DNA of 64,000 nt from Kordia algicida. GTDB lineage: Bacteria; Bacteroidota; Bacteroidia; Flavobacteriales; Flavobacteriaceae. The notes under the pieces were generated by a model. The model had not been told where the DNA came from and ran no database searches. It worked only from the letters and a program-made list of their open reading frames with translations. The stretch lies in assembly GCF_051013375.1 (NCBI RefSeq), contig NZ_CP142125.1, one strand, 5' to 3'. Below are positions 1 to 7,853 of the stretch, piece after piece (the first letter of the stretch is position 1; each line of letters starts with the position of its first letter). A program made the position numbers and the translations under genes.

Positions 1-318
1 TGTGTTGGTTATGACAAATTCAAACTGAAAAAACTCAAAAAAATTCTTCCAAAAGATAAAAATGAACCTATTGTTGTGTATTGTTCGTTGGGAATTCGCT
101 CAGAAGATGTCGCTGAAAAACTCAAAAAAGCAGGTTACACCAATGTATACAATCTCTATGGTGGAATTTTTGAATGGAAAAACAACGACAATCCTGTAGT
201 AGACAACAAAGGAAACGTTACCGAAAATGTGCACACCTTCAATGAAGATTGGAGCATTTGGCTCAAAAAAGGCGTGAAAATCTACCAAAAGGAAACATCT
301 AAAAAAGACAAACAATAA
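1..318 (+). CDS. Rhodanese-like domain protein (5' end outside the window)
   Basis: The frame is open from the first base, so the start lies upstream of the window. The visible 105 residues hold the C-terminal half of a single rhodanese domain. It has the active-site loop C-S-L-G-I-R, with the catalytic Cys that carries a persulfide, followed by the typical tail with 'NLYGGIFEWKN'. The gene ends 3 bp before a TIGR04282 transferase, so it belongs to the same operon as the arsenosugar genes. Its substrate is not evident. A sulfurtransferase or thiol-linked arsenic-handling role is inference from position only. Confidence 0.85.
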   Translation, partial: CVGYDKFKLKKLKKILPKDKNEPIVVYCSLGIRSEDVAEKLKKAGYTNVYNLYGGIFEWKNNDNPVVDNKGNVTENVHTFNEDWSIWLKKGVKIYQKETSKKDKQ

Positions 319-321
319 AAC

Positions 322-930
322 ATGCGCAACTCTGCAACGCTTCTCATGACGTTTACACGAAATCCTGAATTGGGTAAAGTAAAAACACGTTTGGCTAAAG
401 GTATTGGCGAAAAAGCGGCTTTAGAAGTATACATTAAGCTTTTAGAACACACAGAAAACGTGCTTCAAAAAATAAATACCGACAAATGTATATGGTATTC
501 GGTTTCTGTTCGACAGAACGACATATGGCCCGATGATTCCTATCAGAAGAAGGCTCAATTCGGAAACGATCTAGGAGAGCGAATGCAACATGCGTTTGAA
601 GATGCCTTTCAACATAACTACGAAAAAGTAATTATTATTGGAAGCGATTTATACGATTTGCAACCCAAACATATTGAAGAAGCAATTGCGGCTTTAGACA
701 CAAATGACATCGTAATTGGTCCGGCGCAAGATGGCGGATACTATCTTTTAGGAATGAAAAAGCTACACAAAAAAGCTTTTTTACAAAAAAAATGGGGAAC
801 TGAAACGGTATTAGCAGACACCTTGAAAGATTTGGACAATCAAAACATTCATCTATTAGAAACGTTGAACGATATAGATTATGTAGAAGATTTACTACCT
901 TACGAAATATTTAAAAAATACAGATCATAA
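322..930 (+). CDS. TIGR04282-type glycosyltransferase of arsenosugar biosynthesis
   Basis: This 202-residue protein has the nucleotide-diphospho-sugar transferase-like fold. Visible motifs are TRNPELGKVKTRL near residues 12-24, GSDLYDL near 112-118 and GPAQDGGYYLLG near 138-149. The family (formerly 'rSAM/selenodomain-associated transferase 1', DUF2064) is known to sit beside the radical SAM enzyme ArsS and the methyltransferase ArsM. ArsM lies 1.4 kb downstream here. The gene starts with ATG 3 bp after the rhodanese stop and lies 8 bp before the phosphorylase gene, so the three are probably co-transcribed. The proposed step is attachment or processing of the sugar part of oxo-arsenosugars; the exact donor is unknown. 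Confidence 0.85.
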   Translation: MRNSATLLMTFTRNPELGKVKTRLAKGIGEKAALEVYIKLLEHTENVLQKINTDKCIWYSVSVRQNDIWPDDSYQKKAQFGNDLGERMQHAFEDAFQHNYEKVIIIGSDLYDLQPKHIEEAIAALDTNDIVIGPAQDGGYYLLGMKKLHKKAFLQKKWGTETVLADTLKDLDNQNIHLLETLNDIDYVEDLLPYEIFKKYRS

Positions 931-938
931 TTACATTT

Positions 939-1751
939 ATGCAAAAACACATTACAGAAACAACCGAATATTTAATAAGCAAAGGATTTGACAAACCAGA
1001 AATTGGAATCGTTCTCGGAACTGGTTTAGGAAAACTTATTGATGACATAGAAATCACCGCAGAAGCACACTATAACAACATTCCGTACTTTCCATTGGCA
1101 ACGGTAGAATTCCACACAGGAAAACTCATTTTTGGAACCTTAGCAGGAAAAAAAGTAGTTGTCATGCAAGGTCGTTTTCATCTATATGAAGGCTACGATT
1201 TTGTGGATATTACCTATCCAATTCGTATCATGCACCAACTAGGAATTCAAAAACTATTGGTGTCAAATGCTGCTGGAGCCATCAATCTCGATTATAAAAA
1301 AGGCGACATTATGATTATTGACGATCACATCAATTTACAAGGTGGTTCGCCATTAGCGTTCAAAGGTGTAAGTCAATTTGGAGAACGTTTTGCTGACATG
1401 AGTGCGCCGTATGACGCAAACATGATTGCAACGATTGAAAAAATTGCCGCAGATCACAATATTGACATTCAAAAAGGTGTCTATGCAAGTGTTGTTGGTC
1501 CGCAACTAGAAACACGTGCCGAATACCGAATGCTCAAAATAATTGGTGCCGATGCCGTCGGAATGAGTACTGTTCCTGAAGTCATTGTTGCAAATCATTT
1601 AAGCTTACCATGCTTGGCAGTTTCTGTCCTTACGGATGAATGCGATCCTGATAACTTAGCGCCAGTAGACATTGAAGACATCATTGCCGTAGCAGGAAAA
1701 GCGGAGCCAAAAATGATTACATTGTTTAGTGAATTGATTAAAACGTTGTAA
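939..1751 (+). CDS. Purine-nucleoside phosphorylase
   Basis: This is a 270-residue trimeric-type (PNP/MTAP superfamily) phosphorylase of normal length. Motifs seen are GIVLGTGLG near the N terminus (phosphate loop), EFHTGKL, LLVSNAAGAIN, VGPQLETRAE, and GADAVGMSTVPEVIVANH in the purine-binding region. It splits purine nucleosides with phosphate to free base and ribose 1-phosphate. In this operon it may act on the adenosyl-arsenical made by ArsS, releasing adenine; that link is inference from the neighbours. It could equally be the general salvage enzyme of the cell. Confidence 0.92.
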   Translation: MQKHITETTEYLISKGFDKPEIGIVLGTGLGKLIDDIEITAEAHYNNIPYFPLATVEFHTGKLIFGTLAGKKVVVMQGRFHLYEGYDFVDITYPIRIMHQLGIQKLLVSNAAGAINLDYKKGDIMIIDDHINLQGGSPLAFKGVSQFGERFADMSAPYDANMIATIEKIAADHNIDIQKGVYASVVGPQLETRAEYRMLKIIGADAVGMSTVPEVIVANHLSLPCLAVSVLTDECDPDNLAPVDIEDIIAVAGKAEPKMITLFSELIKTL

Positions 1752-1762
1752 ATAGTTGTGAG

Positions 1763-1804
1763 GTTTTAGTATTGAGAAGTGAGATTTTAGTATTGATAAT
1801 TGAG
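1763..1804 (+). repeat. Two imperfect 21-bp direct repeats
   Basis: Two adjacent 21-bp copies (1763-1783 and 1784-1804) share the core TTTTAGTATTGA and a final TGAG, with a few mismatches. They lie between the phosphorylase and DoxX genes. The unit is three times seven bases, which fits the heptamer habit of other spacers in the window. The 14-mer GATTTTAGTATTGA recurs at 37956-37969, and its reverse complement (13 bases) recurs at 44143-44155. Confidence 0.7.
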
Positions 1805-1864
1805 AAGTAAAAAAAGTGTGGTCTGAGGCTCTCGTAGACCAAATCCACAAAAAATAAAAAACAC

Positions 1865-2284
1865 ATGAACCAAAAAATCGCATTACTCACCGCCAGACTA
1901 TTACTAGGTTTTATCTTTTTCTTTCAAGGATTTGGTAAAATCTTCAAATTTGGTGTAGACAATGTATATCAAAACCTTTTTGCGATAACTTACAAAGGTG
2001 TTTTACCCGATTTTCTATTGCTTGCAACTGCATATTACACATCATATGTAGAGTTCTTGGGCGGTTTGTTGTTAATAATTGGACTAAAACGCGACTACAC
2101 ATTGTATGCTTTGGCATCTGTGTTAATAATTGTGACTTTTGGGCATGGTTTGGTAGAACCTATTTGGGATTTATCACATGTAATGTACAGAGCCATTTTA
2201 TTGCTAACATTACTCCTATTACCAAAGGAATGGGATCATTATAGAGTAGATACATTATTGAAGAACAAACACAATGTATCATAA
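1865..2284 (+). CDS. DoxX family membrane protein
   Basis: The 139-residue protein has four predicted membrane helices: about residues 6-22 (LLLGFIFFFQGFGKIF), 45-75, 80-98 and 105-120. It also has the family's early G-F-G-K motif. DoxX proteins are small integral membrane proteins, some linked to quinone-dependent redox reactions and some simply of unknown role. It lies inside the arsenosugar gene run, 113 bp after the phosphorylase and 82 bp before arsM, on the same strand. Membership of the family is clear from the sequence; a role in arsenic metabolism is inference from position. Confidence 0.8.
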   Translation: MNQKIALLTARLLLGFIFFFQGFGKIFKFGVDNVYQNLFAITYKGVLPDFLLLATAYYTSYVEFLGGLLLIIGLKRDYTLYALASVLIIVTFGHGLVEPIWDLSHVMYRAILLLTLLLLPKEWDHYRVDTLLKNKHNVS

Positions 2285-2366
2285 AAAACGAAATACAAGA
2301 AGCGAGTTGTAAGTTGAAAACAGCGAAACACGAACAACGAACAACAAAAAACGAATAACAAAACAT

Positions 2367-3335
2367 ATGAGTTACTTAGAAACTACACACGACGTATATA
2401 AAGAAGCAGCGTTAACACCAGATGTTGGACTGTGTTGCACCACAAATCCTATTTGGGAATTACCAGGTTTAAAAATTCCTAAAATCATGCAAGAAATGAA
2501 CTATGGATGCGGAAGCACAGTTCATGCACGCGATTTAACCAACAATCCAACCATGTTATATGTTGGCGTTGGTGGCGGAATGGAATTATTGCAATTTGCA
2601 TACTTCAATCGTCAAAAAGGTGGCGTGATTGGTCTAGACGTTGTAGATGAAATGTTAGAAGCATCTCGCAAAAACTTTGAAGAAGCCGAAGCACAAAACG
2701 ACTGGTTTAAAAGCGAATTTGTCGACTTGCGAAAAGGCGATGCGTTAAACTTGCCCGTAGACGATAACTCTATTGATGTAGCAGCACAAAACTGCTTATT
2801 CAATATCTTTAAAACAGACGATTTAAAAAAGGCTATTGCCGAAATGTATCGTGTATTAAAGCCGCATGGAAAACTCGTTATGAGCGATCCGACGTGCGAA
2901 CAACCAATGAACGAAACACTTCGTAACGATGAACGCTTACGTGCTTTGTGTTTAAGCGGAAGCTTGCCAATTGCGGAATACGTAAAAATGTTGACAGATG
3001 CAGGATTTGGAACGATTGAAATTCGTGCGAGAAAGCCATACAGAATCTTAGATCCTAAAAATTATCCAACAGAAGAATTAATCTACATAGAATCCATTGA
3101 AGTAGCCGCAATCAAAGATCCGATGCCAGCCGACGGACCGTGTATTTTCACTGGAAAAGCAGCAATTTACTTTGGTACAGAAGATTATTTCGATGATGAA
3201 AAAGGACACATTCTCTTAAAAAATCAGCCAATTGCCATCTGTGACAAAACAGCGCAAGCGTTAGCCGATTTAGGCAGAGACGACATTTTTATTTCAGATT
3301 CAACATATCATTACGATGGCGGCGGTTGTTGCTAG
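2367..3335 (+). CDS. arsM: Arsenosugar-biosynthesis arsenite methyltransferase ArsM
   Basis: A 322-residue class I SAM-dependent methyltransferase. The SAM site is LYVGVGGGMELLQF near residues 64-77, with an acidic residue at the end of the next strand (VIGLDVVDEM). Cysteines that could bind As(III) are at about 23, 24, 48, 143 and 177. The protein ends in GGGCC, a Cys pair typical of arsenical-binding tails. It would methylate arsenite to dimethylarsenite, the substrate for ArsS. It is the last gene of the run. The radical SAM enzyme ArsS is not in the window and would be expected just to the left of position 1. Confidence 0.85.
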   Translation: MSYLETTHDVYKEAALTPDVGLCCTTNPIWELPGLKIPKIMQEMNYGCGSTVHARDLTNNPTMLYVGVGGGMELLQFAYFNRQKGGVIGLDVVDEMLEASRKNFEEAEAQNDWFKSEFVDLRKGDALNLPVDDNSIDVAAQNCLFNIFKTDDLKKAIAEMYRVLKPHGKLVMSDPTCEQPMNETLRNDERLRALCLSGSLPIAEYVKMLTDAGFGTIEIRARKPYRILDPKNYPTEELIYIESIEVAAIKDPMPADGPCIFTGKAAIYFGTEDYFDDEKGHILLKNQPIAICDKTAQALADLGRDDIFISDSTYHYDGGGCC

Positions 3336-3419
3336 ATAATTTTCAATTTCAATCGTCACATTTGTCATGAGAAAAGAGTCGTTTCGGCTAAAAAGCTTCT
3401 TTTCCTGCTAAAATTAAAA

Positions 3420-3427
3420 TATTTTTG
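3420..3427 (+). promoter_or_regulatory. Candidate -7 promoter element for the 3450 gene
   Basis: TATTTTTG fits the Bacteroidota -7 consensus TAnnTTTG and would place transcription start about 17 bp before the ATG at 3450. No clear -33 TTG is seen at the usual distance. Confidence 0.35.
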
Positions 3428-3449
3428 ATCGGAATTAGTTTAGTTGTAG

Positions 3450-6400
3450 ATGAAGTCACTCTTTCTATTTTTTTGTATCGGATTGTTTTTCACTGTAAAT
3501 CTTCAGGGGCAAACAAAAAATCGTCGTACAAAAAAAGTGGCAGTGAAAGATTCTATCGTATTAGATTCGGTCAGCATCAATCCGTTTAAGTTTAAAGTAA
3601 CAGACAAAAAAAATAAACTGATTGATTCAACCGCGTATCGAATTGATTTTACAAAAGCGATTTTATATGTAGATCGCTCCAAAATCACAACCGATTCCAT
3701 TCGCATCAGCTATACGAAATATCCAAAATTTTTAACGAAGAAATATAGTGGCTTTAATAAAAATGTCATTGTTCAAAATCCGATTGATATTGACAAGATC
3801 ATTTCGCTTTCGTCCAACAAAGAACCTGCCAACACACGGCTTTTTGATGGTTTAAATACTTCGGGAAGCATTTCGCGTGGTGTCACTGTGGGAAATAATC
3901 AAAACACGGTTTTAAATTCGGAACTCGATTTACAAATCTCTGGAAAAATCTCGGAGAATATTACCTTACGCGCTTCCATTCAGGATGCAAATATTCCAAT
4001 TCAAGAAAGTGGTTATTCGCAACGTTTAGACGAGTTTGACCAAGTATTTATTGAACTCGAAAGTAGAAACTGGAAAATACGTGCAGGAGACGTAAATCTG
4101 GAAAATACAACAACCGATTTCATGCGTTTTCAGAAAAAAGTACAAGGTGTTGGCGTCACTGCGACTTTGCCTGGCGAAAACGGAAACACAACACTTTTTG
4201 CTTCTGGAGCTTTGGTGCGCGGTCGGTATACGCAAAGTAGGTTTCAAGGACAAGAAGGAAATCAGGGTCCGTATAAACTCACAGGACCAAATGAAGAATT
4301 ATTCATCTTGATTATCTCTGGAAGTGAAACCGTATATGTAAACGGTTTGCCTGTTGAACGTGGAGAAAACAACGATTATATCATTGATTACAACGCCGGA
4401 GAAATTACGTTTACTTCAAAATATCCGATTACTTCTGAGATGCGAATTACAGTTGAATATCAATTTACCGACAATAATTATACGCGTTTTGTAGCGTACG
4501 GCGGCGCACAATATGAACATGAAAAGTTTAAAATTGCAGGTTATATTTATTCTGAAAATGATTCAAAAAATCAGCCAATTCAGCAAAATTTATCCGAAGA
4601 ACAAGTCGAAATTTTACGTGAAGCTGGAGACGACCGACAATTGATGACAGCGCCTTCTGCGGTAGAGCAAGCGTTTTCTGAAAACCGAATTTTATACAAA
4701 AAAGAAATTATTAACGGTGTGGAAGCGTTTGTATTTTCTAACGATCCTGAAGATACATTATTTGATGTTCGTTTTAGTTTAGTGGGCGAAAATCAAGGGA
4801 ATTATGTATTGTCAAACACTGCTTCTAACGGACGTATTTACGAATATGTTTCGCCAATTGCGGGCATTCCGCAAGGAAATTTTGAACCAATAATTCAGTT
4901 AGTTTCTCCCACAAAAACACAAGTTGCAGTTGTAAACGGAGCATATACGCCAAGCGAAAAAACCAACGTACAATTTGAAGTTGGTTTTAGCAATAATGAT
5001 GAGAATTTATTTTCGTCTTTGGATGATGATGACAATCAAGGATTGGCAGCAAAAGTAAGCGTACAACAACAATTAGTAGATAAAAAGTGGAAGGTAAAAA
5101 GTTTTGCAAATTTTAATCATATCGATGAAAAATTTCAAACAATTGAACGTTTGTATTCTATTGAATTTAGTCGTGATTGGAATTTAGAAAACACCTTCAA
5201 CGCTGGAAATCAGCAGTTTTTGGCAACAGGTTTACATTTTTCGAATGAAAAAAATGGAACTGCGCAATATAGTTTTGAATATTTAGATTTTAAAAACAAT
5301 GCGACTGGAAATCGGCATATTGTTCGTTCCGATTTGAAATTTGGGAAACTCACTTTGCAAGCTAACGGAAGTTTGCTAACCAACGAAACCGTAAGTACAA
5401 CCTCAGATTTTTTACGTTTCTACACACGCTCAGCCTATAGTTTTGCTAAAAGTTGGATTGGCGCGCAAGTAAGTTTGGAAAGCAACGAGCAGAAAGAAAT
5501 TGCTACGGAAGCATTTACGCCGTTAAGTCAGCGTTTTAAAGCCTATACAGGATTTGTTGGAGTTGGTGATAGTTTAAAAATTCATGCAGAAATTGGTTAT
5601 ACGTATCGTGTGAATGATAGTTTACGTAATGGAAATTTACAACGCGTAAACACGTCAAACACGTATTTTCTAAAGTCACGATTGATTCAGAATGAAAACA
5701 CGCAATTGTCGTTATTTGTCAATTACAGAACACTCAATCAAGAAGATGAAAGCTTGGAAGACGAAAAATCTTTAAATTCCCGCTTGGTGTATCAACAGCG
5801 ACTGTTTGATAAAATTGCCACGTTAAATACGGTGTACGAAACCAATTCTGGAACCTTACCACAACAAGAATTTACGTATGTGCAAGTTGATCCTGGACAA
5901 GGTGTGTACACGTGGAATGATTATAATGAAAACGGCATTCAAGAATTAAACGAGTTTGAATTAGCACAATTTCCTGACGAAGCTATTTATGTGCGGGTTT
6001 TGTTACCGAATCAAATTTTTATAAAAACACATCAAAATAAATTCAGTCAAGTGGTGACTCTAAATCCTGCCAAATGGAATAAAAGTAATGCTTCTGGTGT
6101 AAAGAAATTTTTATCGCATTTTTACAATCAAAGTTCATTTTTGATAGATAGAAAGATTCGTAGAGAGAATGACAATTTTAACTTTAATCCTTTTGATGAT
6201 GACGAAAGCGCAAATGTTTTAGGGCTGAATCAAACCTTACGAAATGCACTTTTTTTTAATCGCGGAAAGCAGAAATATACCACTTCCTACACGTATTTGA
6301 ATGCCAAATCGAAAAATTTACTTTCTGTCGGTTCTCAAGAAAATATCAATACCTCACATCAACTTCAATTTACACATAAAATTGGCAAATTCTGGCTTAC

Positions 6401-6869
6401 CGATTTGATTAGCAGTACAGGAAAAACGGAAAGTATTTCAGAAAATTTCCTCAATAAAAACTTTGAGATTAATCTTTTTAAAGTAGAACCAACGCTTTCC
6501 TATTTGTTCAGCAGAAACAGTCGTTTTAGTGTTTTTTATAAGTTTGAAAACAAAGAAAATTTGGTAGGCGATGCTGAAACGTTAACGCAACAGAAAATTG
6601 GGTTGTCTTTCGCATATAGCAATCAGCAAAAAGTGGCGCTTAATGGTGAATTTAATTATTTTAAAAATGATTTTTCTGGAAATGCCTTTTCGCCTGTTGG
6701 TTATCAAATGCTGGAAGGTTTACAACCTGGCACAAATTTTACTTGGAACGTGTTAATTCAGAAAAAATTGACCAAGTTTTTAGATTTAAATCTTTCTTAT
6801 TTTGGTAGAAAAAGTGAAACTTCTAGAACTATTCACACCGGAAATGTACAGCTAAAAGCATTTTTCTAG
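3450..6869 (+). CDS. Large outer-membrane beta-barrel-like protein of unknown function
   Basis: This 1139-residue protein has a clear signal peptide (MKSLFLFFCIGLFFTVNLQGQ, cleaved after about residue 21). A short N-terminal domain follows. From about residue 160 to the end come many alternating polar/aromatic strands, and the last residue is Phe, as in outer-membrane barrels. No TonB box, plug domain or T9SS sorting tail is recognised. It resembles the large conserved hypothetical surface proteins of Flavobacteriia. It stands alone between arsM and another outer-membrane gene. I cannot assign a function; localisation to the outer membrane is inference from signal peptide and strand pattern. 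Confidence 0.75.
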   Translation: MKSLFLFFCIGLFFTVNLQGQTKNRRTKKVAVKDSIVLDSVSINPFKFKVTDKKNKLIDSTAYRIDFTKAILYVDRSKITTDSIRISYTKYPKFLTKKYSGFNKNVIVQNPIDIDKIISLSSNKEPANTRLFDGLNTSGSISRGVTVGNNQNTVLNSELDLQISGKISENITLRASIQDANIPIQESGYSQRLDEFDQVFIELESRNWKIRAGDVNLENTTTDFMRFQKKVQGVGVTATLPGENGNTTLFASGALVRGRYTQSRFQGQEGNQGPYKLTGPNEELFILIISGSETVYVNGLPVERGENNDYIIDYNAGEITFTSKYPITSEMRITVEYQFTDNNYTRFVAYGGAQYEHEKFKIAGYIYSENDSKNQPIQQNLSEEQVEILREAGDDRQLMTAPSAVEQAFSENRILYKKEIINGVEAFVFSNDPEDTLFDVRFSLVGENQGNYVLSNTASNGRIYEYVSPIAGIPQGNFEPIIQLVSPTKTQVAVVNGAYTPSEKTNVQFEVGFSNNDENLFSSLDDDDNQGLAAKVSVQQQLVDKKWKVKSFANFNHIDEKFQTIERLYSIEFSRDWNLENTFNAGNQQFLATGLHFSNEKNGTAQYSFEYLDFKNNATGNRHIVRSDLKFGKLTLQANGSLLTNETVSTTSDFLRFYTRSAYSFAKSWIGAQVSLESNEQKEIATEAFTPLSQRFKAYTGFVGVGDSLKIHAEIGYTYRVNDSLRNGNLQRVNTSNTYFLKSRLIQNENTQLSLFVNYRTLNQEDESLEDEKSLNSRLVYQQRLFDKIATLNTVYETNSGTLPQQEFTYVQVDPGQGVYTWNDYNENGIQELNEFELAQFPDEAIYVRVLLPNQIFIKTHQNKFSQVVTLNPAKWNKSNASGVKKFLSHFYNQSSFLIDRKIRRENDNFNFNPFDDDESANVLGLNQTLRNALFFNRGKQKYTTSYTYLNAKSKNLLSVGSQENINTSHQLQFTHKIGKFWLTDLISSTGKTESISENFLNKNFEINLFKVEPTLSYLFSRNSRFSVFYKFENKENLVGDAETLTQQKIGLSFAYSNQQKVALNGEFNYFKNDFSGNAFSPVGYQMLEGLQPGTNFTWNVLIQKKLTKFLDLNLSYFGRKSETSRTIHTGNVQLKAFF

Positions 6870-7017
6870 CTAAAATCTTCATGCAAAATTGCATTCCAAA
6901 AAAATATTTCAAGTTTTTTTCGCTCTAATTCTAATTTTTTTATCTCTAATTCAGCATGATAAACACTGATATTTTAAGATTTGTTTAAAATTATTCTAAA
7001 TAATAACGCAACCTTTT

Positions 7018-7049
7018 TTGACTTTTTGTATCTAGTAATGGTATAATTG
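7018..7049 (+). promoter_or_regulatory. Candidate promoter for the 7183 outer-membrane gene
   Basis: TTG at 7018-7020, a 21-bp spacer, then TATAATTG at 7042-7049, one base off the TAnnTTTG consensus. It would produce a leader of about 130 nt that contains the hairpin and short reading frame described at 7090-7152. The rest of the 6870-7182 spacer shows no other gene. Confidence 0.4.
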
Positions 7050-7089
7050 TTGTGTAAACATGCAACATATATTACAAAAACCGTTAATT

Positions 7090-7152
7090 ATGAAATATGC
7101 CATATCCATAGGCCATGTACATATGTATAGGATATTGGCAAATTCCATCTGA
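7090..7152 (+). other. Leader hairpin and 20-codon upstream reading frame
   Basis: An ATG at 7090 opens a 20-codon frame ending in TGA at 7150-7152. The same stretch forms an inverted repeat: TGCCATATCC at 7098-7107 pairs with GGATATTGGCA at 7130-7140 with one bulged base, and the loop holds the palindrome TACATATGTA. Together they could be an attenuation or translation-coupling leader for the gene at 7183. Expression of the peptide is not supported by anything but the frame itself. Confidence 0.3.
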
Positions 7153-7182
7153 CAGTATTAAATCATTAAAAAATCAAAACAG

Positions 7183-7737
7183 ATGAAAAACAACCTTACT
7201 ATTACATTACTCACATTATTCCTTTTGGTAGGATTTCAATCAAACGCACAAGAAACAACCGATTCAAACGATTTTTATGGCGTTGGAAATCGCGCCAACG
7301 AAATTCGTTTGGATGCTTTTGATGCCGCTTTCTTTTCTGCACTAGACTTTAGTTATGAACGTGTAAACGATAATGATTTTGGTTATGGAGCTTCCTTATT
7401 TATCAATTTAAGAAGTCCGGATGAAGATGCAGCTTATTATGAAAAAGTTGCCTTCACACCATTTTTCAGATTTTACTTTTTTAACAAAGAAGATTTTGGA
7501 GCCAAAGGACTTTTTGCAGAAGTATTTACAAAATTTGCTTCGGGCGACAATCCGGAAAAAGATTTTGACGAAGAATATTTTGATGCCGCACTCGGATTGG
7601 CAATTGGGAAAAAATGGGTCAATAAAAGAGGATTTATTTTTGAACTTTCGCTTGGTGGCGGACGAAATATCGGATTGGACGATAATGCTCCAGAATTCAC
7701 TTTTAGAGGTGGATTTTCAATAGGATATAGATTTTAA
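7183..7737 (+). CDS. Small outer-membrane beta-barrel protein
   Basis: A 184-residue protein with a signal peptide (MKNNLTITLLTLFLLVGFQSNA, cleaved near residue 22-23). The mature part alternates strand-forming segments rich in Phe and Tyr with acidic turns, and ends in ...GGFSIGYRF. The terminal aromatic residue is typical of eight-stranded outer-membrane barrels (DUF3575/OmpA-like group). A central acidic stretch (DNPEKDFDEEYFDAA) would be a surface loop. It has its own candidate promoter and long leader, and a strong terminator follows. Function unknown. Confidence 0.75.
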   Translation: MKNNLTITLLTLFLLVGFQSNAQETTDSNDFYGVGNRANEIRLDAFDAAFFSALDFSYERVNDNDFGYGASLFINLRSPDEDAAYYEKVAFTPFFRFYFFNKEDFGAKGLFAEVFTKFASGDNPEKDFDEEYFDAALGLAIGKKWVNKRGFIFELSLGGGRNIGLDDNAPEFTFRGGFSIGYRF

Positions 7738-7768
7738 AAAAAGCAAACATTATATATTAAAAGCGGAA

Positions 7769-7809
7769 AAAGCCTATTGTTCTTGGTAATTTACAATAGG
7801 CTTTTTTTT
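7769..7809. terminator. Bidirectional terminator between convergent genes
   Basis: Stem AAAGCCTATTGT (7769-7780) pairs perfectly with ACAATAGGCTTT (7793-7804) around a 12-nt loop, with a T-run after the + strand arm and an A-run before the left arm. It can serve both the gene ending at 7737 and the convergent gene ending at 7854. Confidence 0.9.
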
Positions 7810-7853
7810 ATAACGAAGTGATTTAAACTTCTAGGATTTAAGTGAATCTCCTT

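Noticed and set aside
6870..6915. Palindrome ATGCAAAATTGCAT as a terminator
   Set aside because: The stem is short and no T-run follows it, so termination is not supported.
7421..7723. Out-of-frame plus-strand reading frame inside the small barrel gene
   Set aside because: It is in another frame of a well-supported outer-membrane protein and has no start context or domain.
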